The position numbers and the translations under genes are program-made. A stretch of 64,000 nucleotides of DNA from Streptomyces sp. NRRL B-3428 (GTDB taxonomy: Bacteria; Actinomycetota; Actinomycetes; Streptomycetales; Streptomycetaceae): assembly GCA_000721375.1 (NCBI GenBank), contig JOGW01000002.1, positions 62,001-126,000 on the forward strand, given 5' to 3'. Positions 53,613-62,720 of this stretch are shown here, piece by piece. How positions within the stretch are numbered: position 1 is the stretch's first letter; each line of letters starts with the position of its first letter. Below the pieces are notes generated by a model that had not been told where the DNA came from, ran no database searches, and saw only the letters and a program-made list of their open reading frames with translations.

Positions 53613-54271
53613 ACGGCACATCGCTGCGCATCGTCCTCGCCGACGACGAGCGCCTCGTACGCACCGCTCTGCGCGCCATCCTCGACGCCGAGCCAGGCAT
53701 GGAGGTGGTCGGCGAGGCCGCGACCGGCGCCGAGGCCGTCTCGGTCGTCCGCGCGCTGCGCCCCGACCTCGTCCTGATGGATGTCCGGATGCCCGAGATC
53801 AACGGGATCCGCGCCACGGAGCAGATCCTCGGCTCCATGCCCGAGCCCCCGCGGATCATGGTCGTGACCACCTTCGAGAACGACTCCTATGTGTACGACG
53901 CGCTGCGGGCCGGAGCCGTCGGCTTCCTTCTCAAGCGCACGGACGCCGACCAGCTGGTGCAGGCGGTCCGCACGGTGGCCCGCGGCGACTCGCTGCTCTT
54001 CCCCGCCGCGGTACGCGCCCTCGCCGGACAGCATGCCCCTCGCGCCGCCCGTCCCGCGCAGCCGGCCTGGGTGACCCGGCTCACCGGCCGCGAGTCGGAC
54101 GTACTGCGGGCGATGGCGGCCGGCATGACCAATATCGAGATCGCCGAGGAGCTCGGGCTCGGACCCGCCACGGTGAAGAGCCATGTGGCGGCAGTCCTGG
54201 CCAAGACGGGCGCACGGGACCGTACACAGGCGGTGATCGCGGCGTACGAGGCGGGGTTCGTCGGCGGCTGA
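53609..54271 (+). CDS. LuxR/NarL family response regulator
   Basis: A 220-residue regulator. Receiver domain with Asp pair 'LADDERLVR' and phospho-acceptor Asp in 'DLVLMDVRMPEINGI' (about residue 55), Lys in 'GAVGFLLKRTDADQL'; C-terminal LuxR helix-turn-helix 'TNIEIAEELGLGPATVKSHV'. GTG 53609 overlaps the kinase stop. Direct targets are unknown; the penicillin-binding protein gene 95 bases downstream is a possible one. Confidence 0.94.
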   Translation: MNGTSLRIVLADDERLVRTALRAILDAEPGMEVVGEAATGAEAVSVVRALRPDLVLMDVRMPEINGIRATEQILGSMPEPPRIMVVTTFENDSYVYDALRAGAVGFLLKRTDADQLVQAVRTVARGDSLLFPAAVRALAGQHAPRAARPAQPAWVTRLTGRESDVLRAMAAGMTNIEIAEELGLGPATVKSHVAAVLAKTGARDRTQAVIAAYEAGFVGG

Positions 54272-54366
54272 CCCACCCCGAAGAGCCGCTCCCGCACATG
54301 AACGCTTCGTGAGAAACGCAACGAGCAGGAACGAATCGCCCCATCCCGCGCGTCTGTCCGAGTGCG

Positions 54367-55812
54367 ATGAACAAGACGATCAGACGTATCTCAGTCTTCA
54401 CCCTGCTCCTCGTGCTCTCCCTGCTGGTCAGAGCGACGTGGGTGCAGTTCTACGACGGTCAGGCCTTGGCGGACAACAAGCACAACAGGCGCGGTGTCAT
54501 CGACAAGTACGCGTATCCGCTGGGCGGCATCATCGTGGGCGGCGAGGACATCACCGGCTCCGTACGCACGAAGGGCGGCGATCTCGCGTACAAGCGCACG
54601 TACACCGACGGGTCTCTGTACGCGGCCGTCACGGGCTACAGCTCACAGGTGTACGGGGCGACCCAGCTCGAAGGCATCTACCAGGACGTCCTCGACGGCA
54701 CCGACACCCGGCTGAAGAACCCCCTCGACACGGTCACCAACAAGCGGGCCGACCCGGGTGACGTCGTCACCACCATCGATCCCGAGGTGCAGAAGGCCGC
54801 GTACAAGGCGCTCGGCAACAAGAAGGGCGCGGCCGTCGCGATCGACCCGAAGACCGGCAAGATCCTCGGGATGGTCTCGACCCCGTCGTACGACCCGTCG
54901 AAGATCGCCGGTTCCACGGACGGCGACGCCTGGAAGAAGCTGACCGAGGACGAGGACAAGCCGCTGGTGAACCGGGCGATCCGCCAGCCCCTGCCGCCCG
55001 GTTCCACGTTCAAGCTGGTGGTCGCGGCCGCGGCGCTCGAGGACGGGCTCTACCCGTCGGTGGATGTGAAGACGGACAGCCCTGACCCGTACACACTGCC
55101 CGGCACCGTCACCAAGCTGCCCAACGAGAACCCCTCGGCGCCCTGCGAGAACGCCACGATCCGCACCGCGCTGCAGTACTCGTGCAACAACGTCTTCGGC
55201 AAGATGGCCGTCGACCTCGGCCAGGACAAGGTCAAGGAGATGGCCGAGAAGTTCGGCTTCAACAACGCGAAGCAGGACGTTCCGGTCCGCGCCTCGGAGA
55301 GCCTGTTCCCGTCCGGTATGGACAAGGCGCAGACCGCGCTCTCGGGTATCGGCCAGTTCGATGTGACGGCCACGCCGCTGCAGATGGCGATGGTCTCGGC
55401 CGCGATCGCCAACGGCGGCAAGCTGATCGATCCGCACATGGTGTCGCAGGTCACGGACTCGGACGGCTCGGTCCTGCAGAGCTTCGACGACGCGGGCAGC
55501 AAGCAGATCGTCAGTGAGTCGGTGGCAGAGCAGCTGCAGTCGGCCATGCAGACGGTCGCCGATCAGGTGGGTGCCAACGCGAAGATCTCCGGCGCGACCG
55601 TGGGCGGCAAGACGGGTACCGCCCAGCACGGCGAGAACAACAAGGGGACGCCGTACGCCTGGTTCACCTCGTACGCGAAGGGCTCCGACGGCAAGGAGGT
55701 CGCGGTGGCGGTGATCATCGAGGACTCCAGCACCGCGCGCGACCAGATCAGCGGCACGGGCCTTGCGGCGCCGGTCGCGAAGGCGATGATGCAGGCGGCG
55801 CTGAAGAGCTGA
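54367..55812 (+). CDS. Class B penicillin-binding protein (D,D-transpeptidase)
   Basis: A 481-residue protein with an N-terminal membrane anchor (about 7-24, 'ISVFTLLLVLSLLVRATW'), a dimerisation-like domain and a transpeptidase domain. Active motifs in order: STFK ('PPGSTFKLVVAAAAL', nucleophile Ser), SCN ('LQYSCNNVFGKMAV') and KTG ('VGGKTGTAQHG'). It cross-links peptidoglycan outside the membrane and is the target of beta-lactams. Similar proteins (PbpA/PBP2-like) exist in several copies in Streptomyces. The insert between motifs is of family size. Confidence 0.93.
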   Translation: MNKTIRRISVFTLLLVLSLLVRATWVQFYDGQALADNKHNRRGVIDKYAYPLGGIIVGGEDITGSVRTKGGDLAYKRTYTDGSLYAAVTGYSSQVYGATQLEGIYQDVLDGTDTRLKNPLDTVTNKRADPGDVVTTIDPEVQKAAYKALGNKKGAAVAIDPKTGKILGMVSTPSYDPSKIAGSTDGDAWKKLTEDEDKPLVNRAIRQPLPPGSTFKLVVAAAALEDGLYPSVDVKTDSPDPYTLPGTVTKLPNENPSAPCENATIRTALQYSCNNVFGKMAVDLGQDKVKEMAEKFGFNNAKQDVPVRASESLFPSGMDKAQTALSGIGQFDVTATPLQMAMVSAAIANGGKLIDPHMVSQVTDSDGSVLQSFDDAGSKQIVSESVAEQLQSAMQTVADQVGANAKISGATVGGKTGTAQHGENNKGTPYAWFTSYAKGSDGKEVAVAVIIEDSSTARDQISGTGLAAPVAKAMMQAALKS

Positions 55813-55818
55813 CCGCGG

Positions 55819-55844
55819 GCGGGGTGCAGGGATCTGCACCCCGC
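55819..55844. terminator. Bidirectional terminator between PBP and permease genes
   Basis: An 11-bp perfect stem GCGGGGTGCAG (55819-55829), loop GGAT, and complement (55834-55844). It sits between convergent genes. Confidence 0.9.
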
Positions 55845-55850
55845 CGGGTC

Positions 55851-57311
55851 TCACTTCACGTCCAGCAGCTGCTCGATCGGATCGATCCCGAAGTAGACCA
55901 GGAACAGCGCGGCCGCTCCCCACAGCAGCCAGTGCACCTCGCGCGCCTTGCCGAGGACGGTCTTGATCAGCACGTACGAGATGAAGCCCGCGCCGATGCC
56001 GTTGGTGATCGAGTACGTGAAGGGCATCACGACGACCGTCAGGAACGCCGGGATCGCCACGTCCCAGCGCTCCCAGTCGATGTGCCGCACCTGGGCCATC
56101 AGCAGGAACCCGACCGCGACGAGCGCGGGCGCGGCCGCCTGAGCCGGGACGATCAGGGCGAGCGGCGCGAAGAACAGGGCGAGGGCGAAGAGTCCGCCGG
56201 TGACGAGGTTCGCGAAGCCGGTGCGGGCGCCTTCGCCGACGCCTGCCGCCGATTCGATGTACGAGGTGTTGGAGGACGCGGAGGCCGCGCCGCCGGCCAC
56301 CGCCGCCGCGCCGTCGATCAGCAGGACACGGCCGAGGTTCGGCACCTTGCCCTCGTCGTCGAGGAGTCCGGCCTCGGTGGAGATGCCGACGACCGTGCCC
56401 ATCGTGTCGAAGAAGTCGCTCAGGATCAGCGTGAAGACCAGCAGGACCAGGGTGACCGCGCCGATCTCGGAGAAGGCGCCGAAGGGACTGAAGGCGCCGA
56501 GCAGGCCGAAGTCAGGGGTGTCCACCACGTCGTCGGGGATGCTGGGCGCGGTCAGGCCCCAGGCGGCGGGGTCGAGGTCGGCGATCTCGTTGATGACGAT
56601 CGCGAGGACCGTGGTGGCGATGATGCTGATCAGGATCGCGCCGCGCATCTTGCGGGCGAGCAGCGCCACGGTGAGCAGCACACCGACACAGAAGACCAGG
56701 ATCGGCCAGCCGGCGAGGTGTCCGGCGGCGCCGAGCTGGACCGGGACCGAGCCGGTGTCGCCGGGGATACGGGTGGCGAAGCCGGCGTCGATGAAGCCGA
56801 TGAACGCGATGAACAGACCGATGCCGACGCTGATCGCGTATTTGAGCGCGGGCGGGATGGCGTGCATCACGGCCTCGCGCAGCCCGGTGACGACGAGGAC
56901 GCAGATCAGGATGCCTTCGACGAAGACGAGACCCATCGCGTCCGGCCAGCTCATCTGGGGTGCGAGCTGGAAGGCGACGACGGCGTTGAGCCCGAGTCCG
57001 GCGGCGATCGCGAGCGGCAGATTGCCGCCGACGCCCATGATGACCGTCATCACGGCGGCCACCAGGGCGGTGGCGGTGACGAGTTCGGCGCCGTCCAGCT
57101 TGTTGCCGAACTTGTCCTCGGCCGAGCCCAGGATGATCGGGTTCAGGACGAGGATGTAGGCCATCGTGAAGAACGTGGCGAAGCCGCCGCGTATCTCACG
57201 GCCGAAGCTCGAACCGCGGGCGGTGATACGGAAGAACCGGTCCACGGAGTTCGCGGGTGGCGGCTGTGGTGCGCCGTCGGTCTTGTCGGCTGGATCGGCT
57301 GTCTGAGCCAC
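55851..57311 (-). CDS. NCS2 family purine permease (guanine/hypoxanthine type)
   Basis: A 486-residue membrane protein with 12 or more helices of the AzgA-like (GhxP) subgroup of NCS2. Markers: 'EIRGGFATFFTMAYILVLNP', 'GLGLNAVVAFQLAPQMSWPD' and 'ESAAGVGEGARTGFANLVTG'. The family imports guanine, hypoxanthine or adenine with protons. A long polar N-terminus ('FRITARGSSFGRE' about residue 27) precedes helix 1. A single gene; no PurR-like or riboswitch element is seen in the 90 bases upstream. Confidence 0.93.
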   Translation of the reverse strand: MAQTADPADKTDGAPQPPPANSVDRFFRITARGSSFGREIRGGFATFFTMAYILVLNPIILGSAEDKFGNKLDGAELVTATALVAAVMTVIMGVGGNLPLAIAAGLGLNAVVAFQLAPQMSWPDAMGLVFVEGILICVLVVTGLREAVMHAIPPALKYAISVGIGLFIAFIGFIDAGFATRIPGDTGSVPVQLGAAGHLAGWPILVFCVGVLLTVALLARKMRGAILISIIATTVLAIVINEIADLDPAAWGLTAPSIPDDVVDTPDFGLLGAFSPFGAFSEIGAVTLVLLVFTLILSDFFDTMGTVVGISTEAGLLDDEGKVPNLGRVLLIDGAAAVAGGAASASSNTSYIESAAGVGEGARTGFANLVTGGLFALALFFAPLALIVPAQAAAPALVAVGFLLMAQVRHIDWERWDVAIPAFLTVVVMPFTYSITNGIGAGFISYVLIKTVLGKAREVHWLLWGAAALFLVYFGIDPIEQLLDVK

Positions 57312-57403
57312 GGGGTACTCCTGAGGGGTCCGGCTGCGGGTGTTGGCTGGATTGTTCCCCTGCGTCGGCCGGTTCAGGTTTTCACCGTGTTACGGATTGC
57401 TGA

Positions 57404-58180
57404 TCAACTCGCGCTCTGCGCCCGGTTCTTGGTGATCTCGTACGCGACACCCTCGCGCGCCCGGACGGTGTGCCCGCCGAATTCCTCCCGTGCGCGGTCG
57501 GTGGCCTCGTCGGGGGTGAGCGAGGGACCGACGTGCGTGACGAGCAGGGTCTGGACCCCCGCCTCCCGTGCCAGGGCGCCCGCGTCCTCGGGGGTGAGGT
57601 GCACGCGCTCCCCCTCGTGCCGGTCGACATAGGCCTCGGCAAGCAGCACATCGGCGCCCCGGGCGAGTCGGCCCAGTTCCGGGCAGGGCCCGCTGTCTCC
57701 CGTATACGCGAGGACGGCGCCGTCGTACGTGATGCGCGCACCGTAGGCCTCGATGCCGTGCACCACGGCGTGGGTGGCGAGTTGCGCGCCGTCGAGGTCG
57801 ACGGTGTGCCCGTCCTCGAGCGCGTGGAAGGCGAAGACCTCGGCGAGCGGGCCGAGATCCGGCTTCCCGTAGAAGCCGGCGAGGCGGCGGGGCGCGTCGG
57901 CCGGGGCGTACACGGGGATCGGGCGGTCGATACCGAGACCGCCGTCCGAGATACCCGCTTCGGCGGCGATCAGATCGGTCCAGTGGTCGGAGTGCAGATG
58001 GCTGATCCAGATCGCGGTCAACTCGCCGGGGTGCAGGTGCCGTTGGAGCTCGGCGAAGGTTCCGGGCCCCGCGTCCATCCACACCTTGGCGCCGCCCGCC
58101 TCGACGAGATGGCCGGAGCAGGGGCGCCCGGGCTGCGGATGAGGCGCGGCGGTGCCCAGCGGGGTGAGGGTGAAGGTCAT
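57404..58180 (-). CDS. MBL-fold metallo-hydrolase
   Basis: A 258-residue metallo-beta-lactamase-fold protein. Binuclear zinc motif 'ISHLHSDHWTDLIAAE' (HxHxDH), then His in 'THAVVHGIEAYG', Asp in 'LAYTGDSGPCPELG' and the last His in 'LLVTHVGPSL'. The set resembles the ElaC/RNase Z-like and phosphodiesterase subgroup that acts on small molecules or RNA ends. It starts shortly after the DinB-like gene (22-base gap, same direction), probably one transcript. Confidence 0.92.
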   Translation of the reverse strand: MTFTLTPLGTAAPHPQPGRPCSGHLVEAGGAKVWMDAGPGTFAELQRHLHPGELTAIWISHLHSDHWTDLIAAEAGISDGGLGIDRPIPVYAPADAPRRLAGFYGKPDLGPLAEVFAFHALEDGHTVDLDGAQLATHAVVHGIEAYGARITYDGAVLAYTGDSGPCPELGRLARGADVLLAEAYVDRHEGERVHLTPEDAGALAREAGVQTLLVTHVGPSLTPDEATDRAREEFGGHTVRAREGVAYEITKNRAQSAS

Positions 58181-58202
58181 GCGGGGAGGTTAACGGGGGC
58201 GT

Positions 58203-58787
58203 TCAGGACTCGGGTCGCCACTGCGGATCCCGGCCGCCGAGGCCGATCGTGCGGTCGAGCAGCGACGCGGATTCGGGTACGGGCACGATCGGGCCGAACA
58301 GTCCGCCGCGCTCGGGGCCGTCCGGGGTCGCGGCCACCATCTCGTACGACACCCGCAGCGAGGCCTCGTCGGGCGCGTAGTCCAGACCCGTCGCACGGGC
58401 CAGATCCCAGCCGTGCAGGACCAGTTCGTTCATCGCGACCTGAGCCGTGACGAGCGCGGGCATCTCCACACCGCCCGCCTTCGTGAAGCCCTCCCAGGCG
58501 GCCGGGTCCCGCCAGGCGGCGGCGAGTTCATCGAGGTTCTTCGCCAGCTCCGCGCGCCATTCGGGGCCGATGTCCGAGGACTCCACATCGGGCGCGCTGT
58601 CGGCCAACGGCCCGAGGTCCTTGCGCGCGGCGTCCCGGAAGGCGGCGGCGAGTCCGACGAGATGGCCGAGCAGCGTACGTACCGACAGATGCGTACAGGG
58701 CGTGGGGTTGTCGAGCTGTGCGTCGGTGACCTGGTCGGCGAGGCGGGCGATCAGGCGGGTCTGCTCGGTGAAGTCGATGGCCGTCAT
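58203..58787 (-). CDS. TIGR03086-like DinB family metal-binding protein
   Basis: A 194-residue helical bundle. 'LSVRTLLGHLVGLAAAF' with a His near residue 40, and 'ALVTAQVAMNELVLHGWDLARATG' with the motif ELVLHGWDLA supply the metal ligands of the DinB/mycothiol-dependent maleylpyruvate isomerase group. Such proteins are numerous in Streptomyces, and most have no known substrate. Precedes the MBL gene in the same orientation; divergent from the MFS gene. Confidence 0.9.
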   Translation of the reverse strand: MTAIDFTEQTRLIARLADQVTDAQLDNPTPCTHLSVRTLLGHLVGLAAAFRDAARKDLGPLADSAPDVESSDIGPEWRAELAKNLDELAAAWRDPAAWEGFTKAGGVEMPALVTAQVAMNELVLHGWDLARATGLDYAPDEASLRVSYEMVAATPDGPERGGLFGPIVPVPESASLLDRTIGLGGRDPQWRPES

Positions 58788-58934
58788 GGGTGTTTCTCCG
58801 TCCTGGCGTGGCGCACGGTGCGCTCCCGCCGCAGTGGGGACTGCGTCCCTGCCCGGAACTCATCGCCCAAGGCCAGAGGAAGTAAGGAATTTTCCCGATG
58901 CCTCAGGAAGGGCCTTAGGGCGACTCTGACCGGC

Positions 58935-60200
58935 ATGGCATGGACAACCTTGCAGGTGATCAGGGACCGCAACGCCGGGCTCTACCTGGGCGGCGTGATC
59001 GTCTCCGGTTTCGGCACCTCCGCGATGTGGCTGGTCTCGGGTGTGTGGGTCAAGACGCTCACCGGGTCGAGCAGCCTGGCCGCGCTCGCCACCTTCGCCC
59101 TGTGGCTGCCGGTGCTCGCCGGACCGCTGCTCGGCACACTGGCCGACCGCACCCGGCGCAGACCGCTCCTGATCTGGACCAACCTGGGGCTCGCGGGGCT
59201 GCTGTGCGCCCTGTTCGCGGTGAACTCGGCGGACCGGATCTGGATCCTGTTCGCGGTGCTCTTCGTGTACGGGGCCGCGGGTGTGGTGCACGACGCGGCG
59301 GAGACCGCACTCGTGGCCTCGGCCGTGGACAGGAAGCTGCTCGGCGACTTCAACGGGCTGCGGATGACCGCCAACGAGGGGATGAAGCTGGTGGCCCCGC
59401 TCGCGGGAGCCGGTCTGTTCGCGGCGTACGGCGGTGCGCGGGTCGCGCTGCTCGATGCGCTGACCTTCGTGGCCGCGGCCGGTCTCTACGCGCTGCTGCG
59501 GGTACGGGAGGCCGAACCTGCGCCCGCGACCGAGAGTTGGCGGGTCCGCGGCGCGGTCGGTGCGCGCTATCTGTGGCGCCATCCGGTGCTGCGTCCGCTC
59601 GCGCTCGCGGGCGGGTTCACGATGCTTCTCGCGGGTGTCAACGGCGCGCTGATCTTCGCCGTGGCCGACGAGGGGCTCGGACACTCCCCCGCGTTCGTCG
59701 GTGTCCTGTACGCGGTGCAGGGCGTCGGTTCGGTGGCCGTCGGCCTTGTCGCGGGCCCGCTGCTGCGGCGCTGCGGGGAGCGGGTGTTCGCGGCGGCCGG
59801 GCTCGCGGTGTTCGCGGTGTCGGTGGCGCTGCGGGCGCTCCCGTACGACGGGGTGGCGCTGGTGTGCAGCGCGGGGATCGGGATCGGCCTTCCGTGCGTG
59901 CTGATCGCGGTCCTCACTGCGGTGCAGCGGGAGACCCCGGACGCGCTCGTCGGCCGGGTGGCGGCGACGGCCAACACCCTGGTGTTCGCGCCCAACGCGG
60001 TGGCGATCGGGCTCGGCGCGGGTCTTGTCGCGCTCGTCGACCACCAGGTGCTCCTGGTGGCGCTGGGTGTGGCGGGCGTGACCGCCGTACCGGTGCTACT
60101 GCGGCGCACGCATGCGGGGGGCGGCCGTCAGAAGGGGGACTGCAGTCAGGAGGGAGACGGCCGTCAGGAGGACGGGCTGCCGTCCCCGGGGCGGGCCTGA
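58935..60200 (+). CDS. MFS transporter
   Basis: A 421-residue membrane protein with 12 helices: 'LGGVIVSGFGTSAMWLVSGV', 'GPLLGTLADRTRRRPLLIW' (motif A between helices 2 and 3) and 'LLGDFNGLRMTANEGMKLV'. It resembles the MFS_3/EntS-like group of exporters. The C-terminal 25 residues repeat G-(R/D)-Q-x-(E/K)-(G/D)-D units (GRQKGD..SQEGD.GRQEDG). ATG 58935 starts the family N-terminus 'MAWTTLQVIRDRNAGLYLG'. Substrate unknown. Confidence 0.9.
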   Translation: MAWTTLQVIRDRNAGLYLGGVIVSGFGTSAMWLVSGVWVKTLTGSSSLAALATFALWLPVLAGPLLGTLADRTRRRPLLIWTNLGLAGLLCALFAVNSADRIWILFAVLFVYGAAGVVHDAAETALVASAVDRKLLGDFNGLRMTANEGMKLVAPLAGAGLFAAYGGARVALLDALTFVAAAGLYALLRVREAEPAPATESWRVRGAVGARYLWRHPVLRPLALAGGFTMLLAGVNGALIFAVADEGLGHSPAFVGVLYAVQGVGSVAVGLVAGPLLRRCGERVFAAAGLAVFAVSVALRALPYDGVALVCSAGIGIGLPCVLIAVLTAVQRETPDALVGRVAATANTLVFAPNAVAIGLGAGLVALVDHQVLLVALGVAGVTAVPVLLRRTHAGGGRQKGDCSQEGDGRQEDGLPSPGRA

Positions 60201-60230
60201 GGCCCGCGACAGGACCGCCCCGGAAAGCAC

Positions 60231-61397
60231 TCAGCGCAGGGCCGCCCGCACCAGCTCCAGGTCCGCGTCCGAGGCCAACCCCGCGTGGTACAGCCGCAGT
60301 TCGCTCGCCCCACGCCCCTTCGCCCGTGCGGCGTCCTCGCGCAGCCGCCCCGGAGCGCCGCCCATCCCGCTGACCACGGTGAGGTTCGCGGCGAGCACGG
60401 CGCCCTGCGCCCCCTCGGCCGCGAACGGCGCGAGCAGTTCCGAGGAGCCCGTGCACGGCACGACCACCCCGTCCGCCACACCGAGGATGTGCGCGGGGTC
60501 CACTCCCGCATTGGCTCCGCAGCGGTACGCCACCGGGTCCGCGTGCAGCAGCACCTGGAAGTCCGCGGGGGCCTCGGCCCGTACGGCGGCGACGGCCTCC
60601 TCCTGGAGCGAGCGGGCGACCGTCGTCCTGAACTCCAGGGTGGCCGCGAACAGTTCGGCGGCGAAGAGCTTGTCGATGGCGGTGTCCTGAGCCGCTTCCC
60701 CCCGCCACAGCGGCTCCAGCGCGCGTCGTACGGATTGCGCCAGCTCTGCGGGGTCGAGCCCCAGACCCGTATAGCCGTCTCGGCAAGCACCGCAGAAGCA
60801 GAGCGACATCAGATACTGGCCGGCGTCGCCGAGCCCGACCCCACCGGTCTTGTCGTGGGCGTGCAGATGCGCCAGGCCGTACCAGCCGCAGGACTCCAGC
60901 TCGGTGCCGCGCGCTCCCGGGCGAACCGCCGCCTCCGCCGCCAGGTCCACCAGATGGGCGCGGGTGGCGGGCTGTGCGATGCACGGCGCCCACGGGTAGC
61001 GGTCGCCGTACGCGTTGACCACCGAAGTGTCCGGATGCTCCGCGCCCATCCGGGAGTTGTGCGCGAGCACCACCCAGGTGTGCACCTCGAGGCCCGCCTC
61101 GTCGAGCGCGGCGGCCGCCGTACCGAAGGCGTCACCGGGAGCCCAGGCCCCGGACTCGTACGGCCGCAGCGTGCGCCCCTGCCAGCGCTCCCCCGGCGGG
61201 TAGAGCACCGCCGCGTGCTCGGCCGTGACGATGCGGTGCGAGGGGTGGCGCGGGGTCAGGGCGCGGGTGGAGTGGTACGCGGAGGCGAGGGTGGCCTGCC
61301 GGACGCCGAGTGCGGCGATACGGCCCGCGGCCTCGGGGTCGCCGTTGACGTCCCAGGGGTAGACGAAGGCGGAGGTCTTCATCGTCTCTGCGGTCAT
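60231..61397 (-). CDS. Uncharacterised protein cotranscribed with kdgD
   Basis: A 388-residue soluble protein with no family I can name. It opens 'KTSAFVYPWDVNGDP' and has TIM-barrel-like alternation: 'GVRQATLASAYHSTR', 'GLEVHTWVVLAHNSRMG', 'SCGWYGLAHLHAHDKTG', 'CFCGACRDGY' (CxCxxC, possible metal site) and 'VPCTGSSELLAPFAAEG'. Trp, His, Glu and Asp residues lie at strand ends, as in glycoside hydrolase-like barrels. It overlaps the kdgD stop by one base (TGATG), so a role in uronate or aldarate breakdown is likely, but the reaction is unknown. Confidence 0.82.
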   Translation of the reverse strand: MTAETMKTSAFVYPWDVNGDPEAAGRIAALGVRQATLASAYHSTRALTPRHPSHRIVTAEHAAVLYPPGERWQGRTLRPYESGAWAPGDAFGTAAAALDEAGLEVHTWVVLAHNSRMGAEHPDTSVVNAYGDRYPWAPCIAQPATRAHLVDLAAEAAVRPGARGTELESCGWYGLAHLHAHDKTGGVGLGDAGQYLMSLCFCGACRDGYTGLGLDPAELAQSVRRALEPLWRGEAAQDTAIDKLFAAELFAATLEFRTTVARSLQEEAVAAVRAEAPADFQVLLHADPVAYRCGANAGVDPAHILGVADGVVVPCTGSSELLAPFAAEGAQGAVLAANLTVVSGMGGAPGRLREDAARAKGRGASELRLYHAGLASDADLELVRAALR

Positions 61398-62371
61398 CAG
61401 GCGTCCGCCCCTTCGGTGATCAACGCACGCCCGCGCTCGATCAGTTCGGCCAGTTCCTTGATCTGCTGCTCGCTCGGCTCGTGCAGCGGGGTGCGCACCT
61501 CGCCGACCTCGATACCGCGCAGCCGTACGCCCGCCTTGACCAGGGCCACCGCGAAGCCGCGGCCCTGGTTGCGCAGTTCGACGAAGGGCCGGTAGAAGCC
61601 GTCGACGAGCCGGTTCGCGGTGGCGTCGTCGCCCGAGTTGAGAGCGCGGTGGAAGGCCTGGGCGATGTCGGGAGCGAAGCAGAAGACGGCGGAGGAGTAG
61701 AGCGAGACGCCGATGCCGCGGTAGGCGAGGCCGGTGAGTTCGGCGGTCGGCAGGCCGTTGAAGTAGAGGAAGTCCTCATGGCCGGCGGTGCTCGCACGGC
61801 CGGTGGTGCCCGCGCTGCGGACCGTGCTGACGATCCGCTGCATCAGATCCATGTCGCCGAGGCCGTCCTTGAACCCGATGATCTTCGGGTGGGCCGCCAG
61901 CTCGACCACGGCCTCGGGGGTGAAGACGGCGTTGTCCCGCTGGTAGACGATCACTTCGAGCGAGGTGGCGTCGGCGAGCGCGCGATAGTGGCGAAGGAGT
62001 CCTTGCTGCTCGGCCTTGACGAGATACGGCGGCATCGCGAGCAGGCCGTCCGCGCCGGCGTCCTCGGCGAGCTGCGCGTAACGGATCGCGAGCGCCGTAC
62101 CGTATCCGGCGCCCGCGATCACCGGGACCCGTCCGTCGGCCGCCTCGACCGCCGCGGCCACACAGGCCTTGAACTCCTCGGGTGTCACGGCGTGGAACTC
62201 ACCCGTACCGCAGACGGCGAACACCGCCGCACCGCCCGCCTCCACGCCCGCGCGCACATGCGCGCGATAGGCATCGAGGCCGAGCCCGCCGTCCGGGCCG
62301 AAAGCGGTCACCGGGAAGAACAGCGGTCCGCTGGGGATGCTGAGTCGAGCGGCGAGCGGGGCTGACGTCAC
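61397..62371 (-). CDS. kdgD: 5-dehydro-4-deoxyglucarate dehydratase KdgD
   Basis: A 324-residue DHDPS/NAL-superfamily (class I aldolase-like) protein. Schiff-base Lys in 'PKIIGFKDGLGDMDLM', Tyr in 'LEVIVYQRDNAVF', and the substrate carboxylate loop 'CGTGEFHAVTPEEF', where GTGE replaces the GTTGE of dihydrodipicolinate synthases. The enzyme converts 5-dehydro-4-deoxy-D-glucarate to 2,5-dioxopentanoate with loss of CO2 and water. GTG 62371 has GGGAGAG upstream. First gene of a leftward pair; divergent from the uronate dehydrogenase gene. Confidence 0.92.
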   Translation of the reverse strand: MTSAPLAARLSIPSGPLFFPVTAFGPDGGLGLDAYRAHVRAGVEAGGAAVFAVCGTGEFHAVTPEEFKACVAAAVEAADGRVPVIAGAGYGTALAIRYAQLAEDAGADGLLAMPPYLVKAEQQGLLRHYRALADATSLEVIVYQRDNAVFTPEAVVELAAHPKIIGFKDGLGDMDLMQRIVSTVRSAGTTGRASTAGHEDFLYFNGLPTAELTGLAYRGIGVSLYSSAVFCFAPDIAQAFHRALNSGDDATANRLVDGFYRPFVELRNQGRGFAVALVKAGVRLRGIEVGEVRTPLHEPSEQQIKELAELIERGRALITEGADA

Positions 62372-62561
62372 GGGCTCTCTCCCTGAGCAGCGGCGGACTG
62401 GAGTGCACTGCCGCGAGCCGTGCACGTTTCTGATCCGCGTCTATATTTCTGAACACGCCCACGCTAAGGCGCCCTTGAGCCGCCGGTCAAGCGCCCCGAC
62501 GGGCAACATCATCGGCGAAATCCTTGACTCCGGATGCCCTTCGACAGTGCTCGCCGCCCCC

Positions 62562-62591
62562 TTGACTCGCCCCGGCGGAGATCCATAACGT
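62562..62591 (+). promoter_or_regulatory. Candidate promoter of the uronate dehydrogenase gene
   Basis: TTGACT at 62562-62567, an 18-base spacer and TAACGT at 62586-62591 resemble a HrdB-type promoter. It points to the udh-like gene 130 bases away and is followed by a palindrome that could be an operator. Confidence 0.5.
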
Positions 62592-62614
62592 GTCCACGCA
62601 TGTGAATGACGTAC

Positions 62615-62628
62615 ATGAATGCGTTCAT
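62615..62628. promoter_or_regulatory. Candidate operator downstream of the udh promoter
   Basis: ATGAATGCGTTCAT is a 14-bp near-perfect palindrome located 24 bases after the -10 element, a position where a bound repressor would block transcription. It could be read by the IclR protein encoded at 50 kb, or by a regulator outside the window. Confidence 0.4.
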
Positions 62629-62720
62629 CGGGCGCAGGCCGGTGCCCTGGTGGCCTCCGCACGTATACGTTCGTGTGGTTGCGGCCGCACCCGACCACCG
62701 GCACCCGAGGAGAGAACCCC

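Noticed and set aside
58413..58934. 174-codon N-terminal extension of the MFS gene
   Set aside because: It is antisense to the DinB-like gene and contains no signal or domain; the transporter fold begins at 58935.
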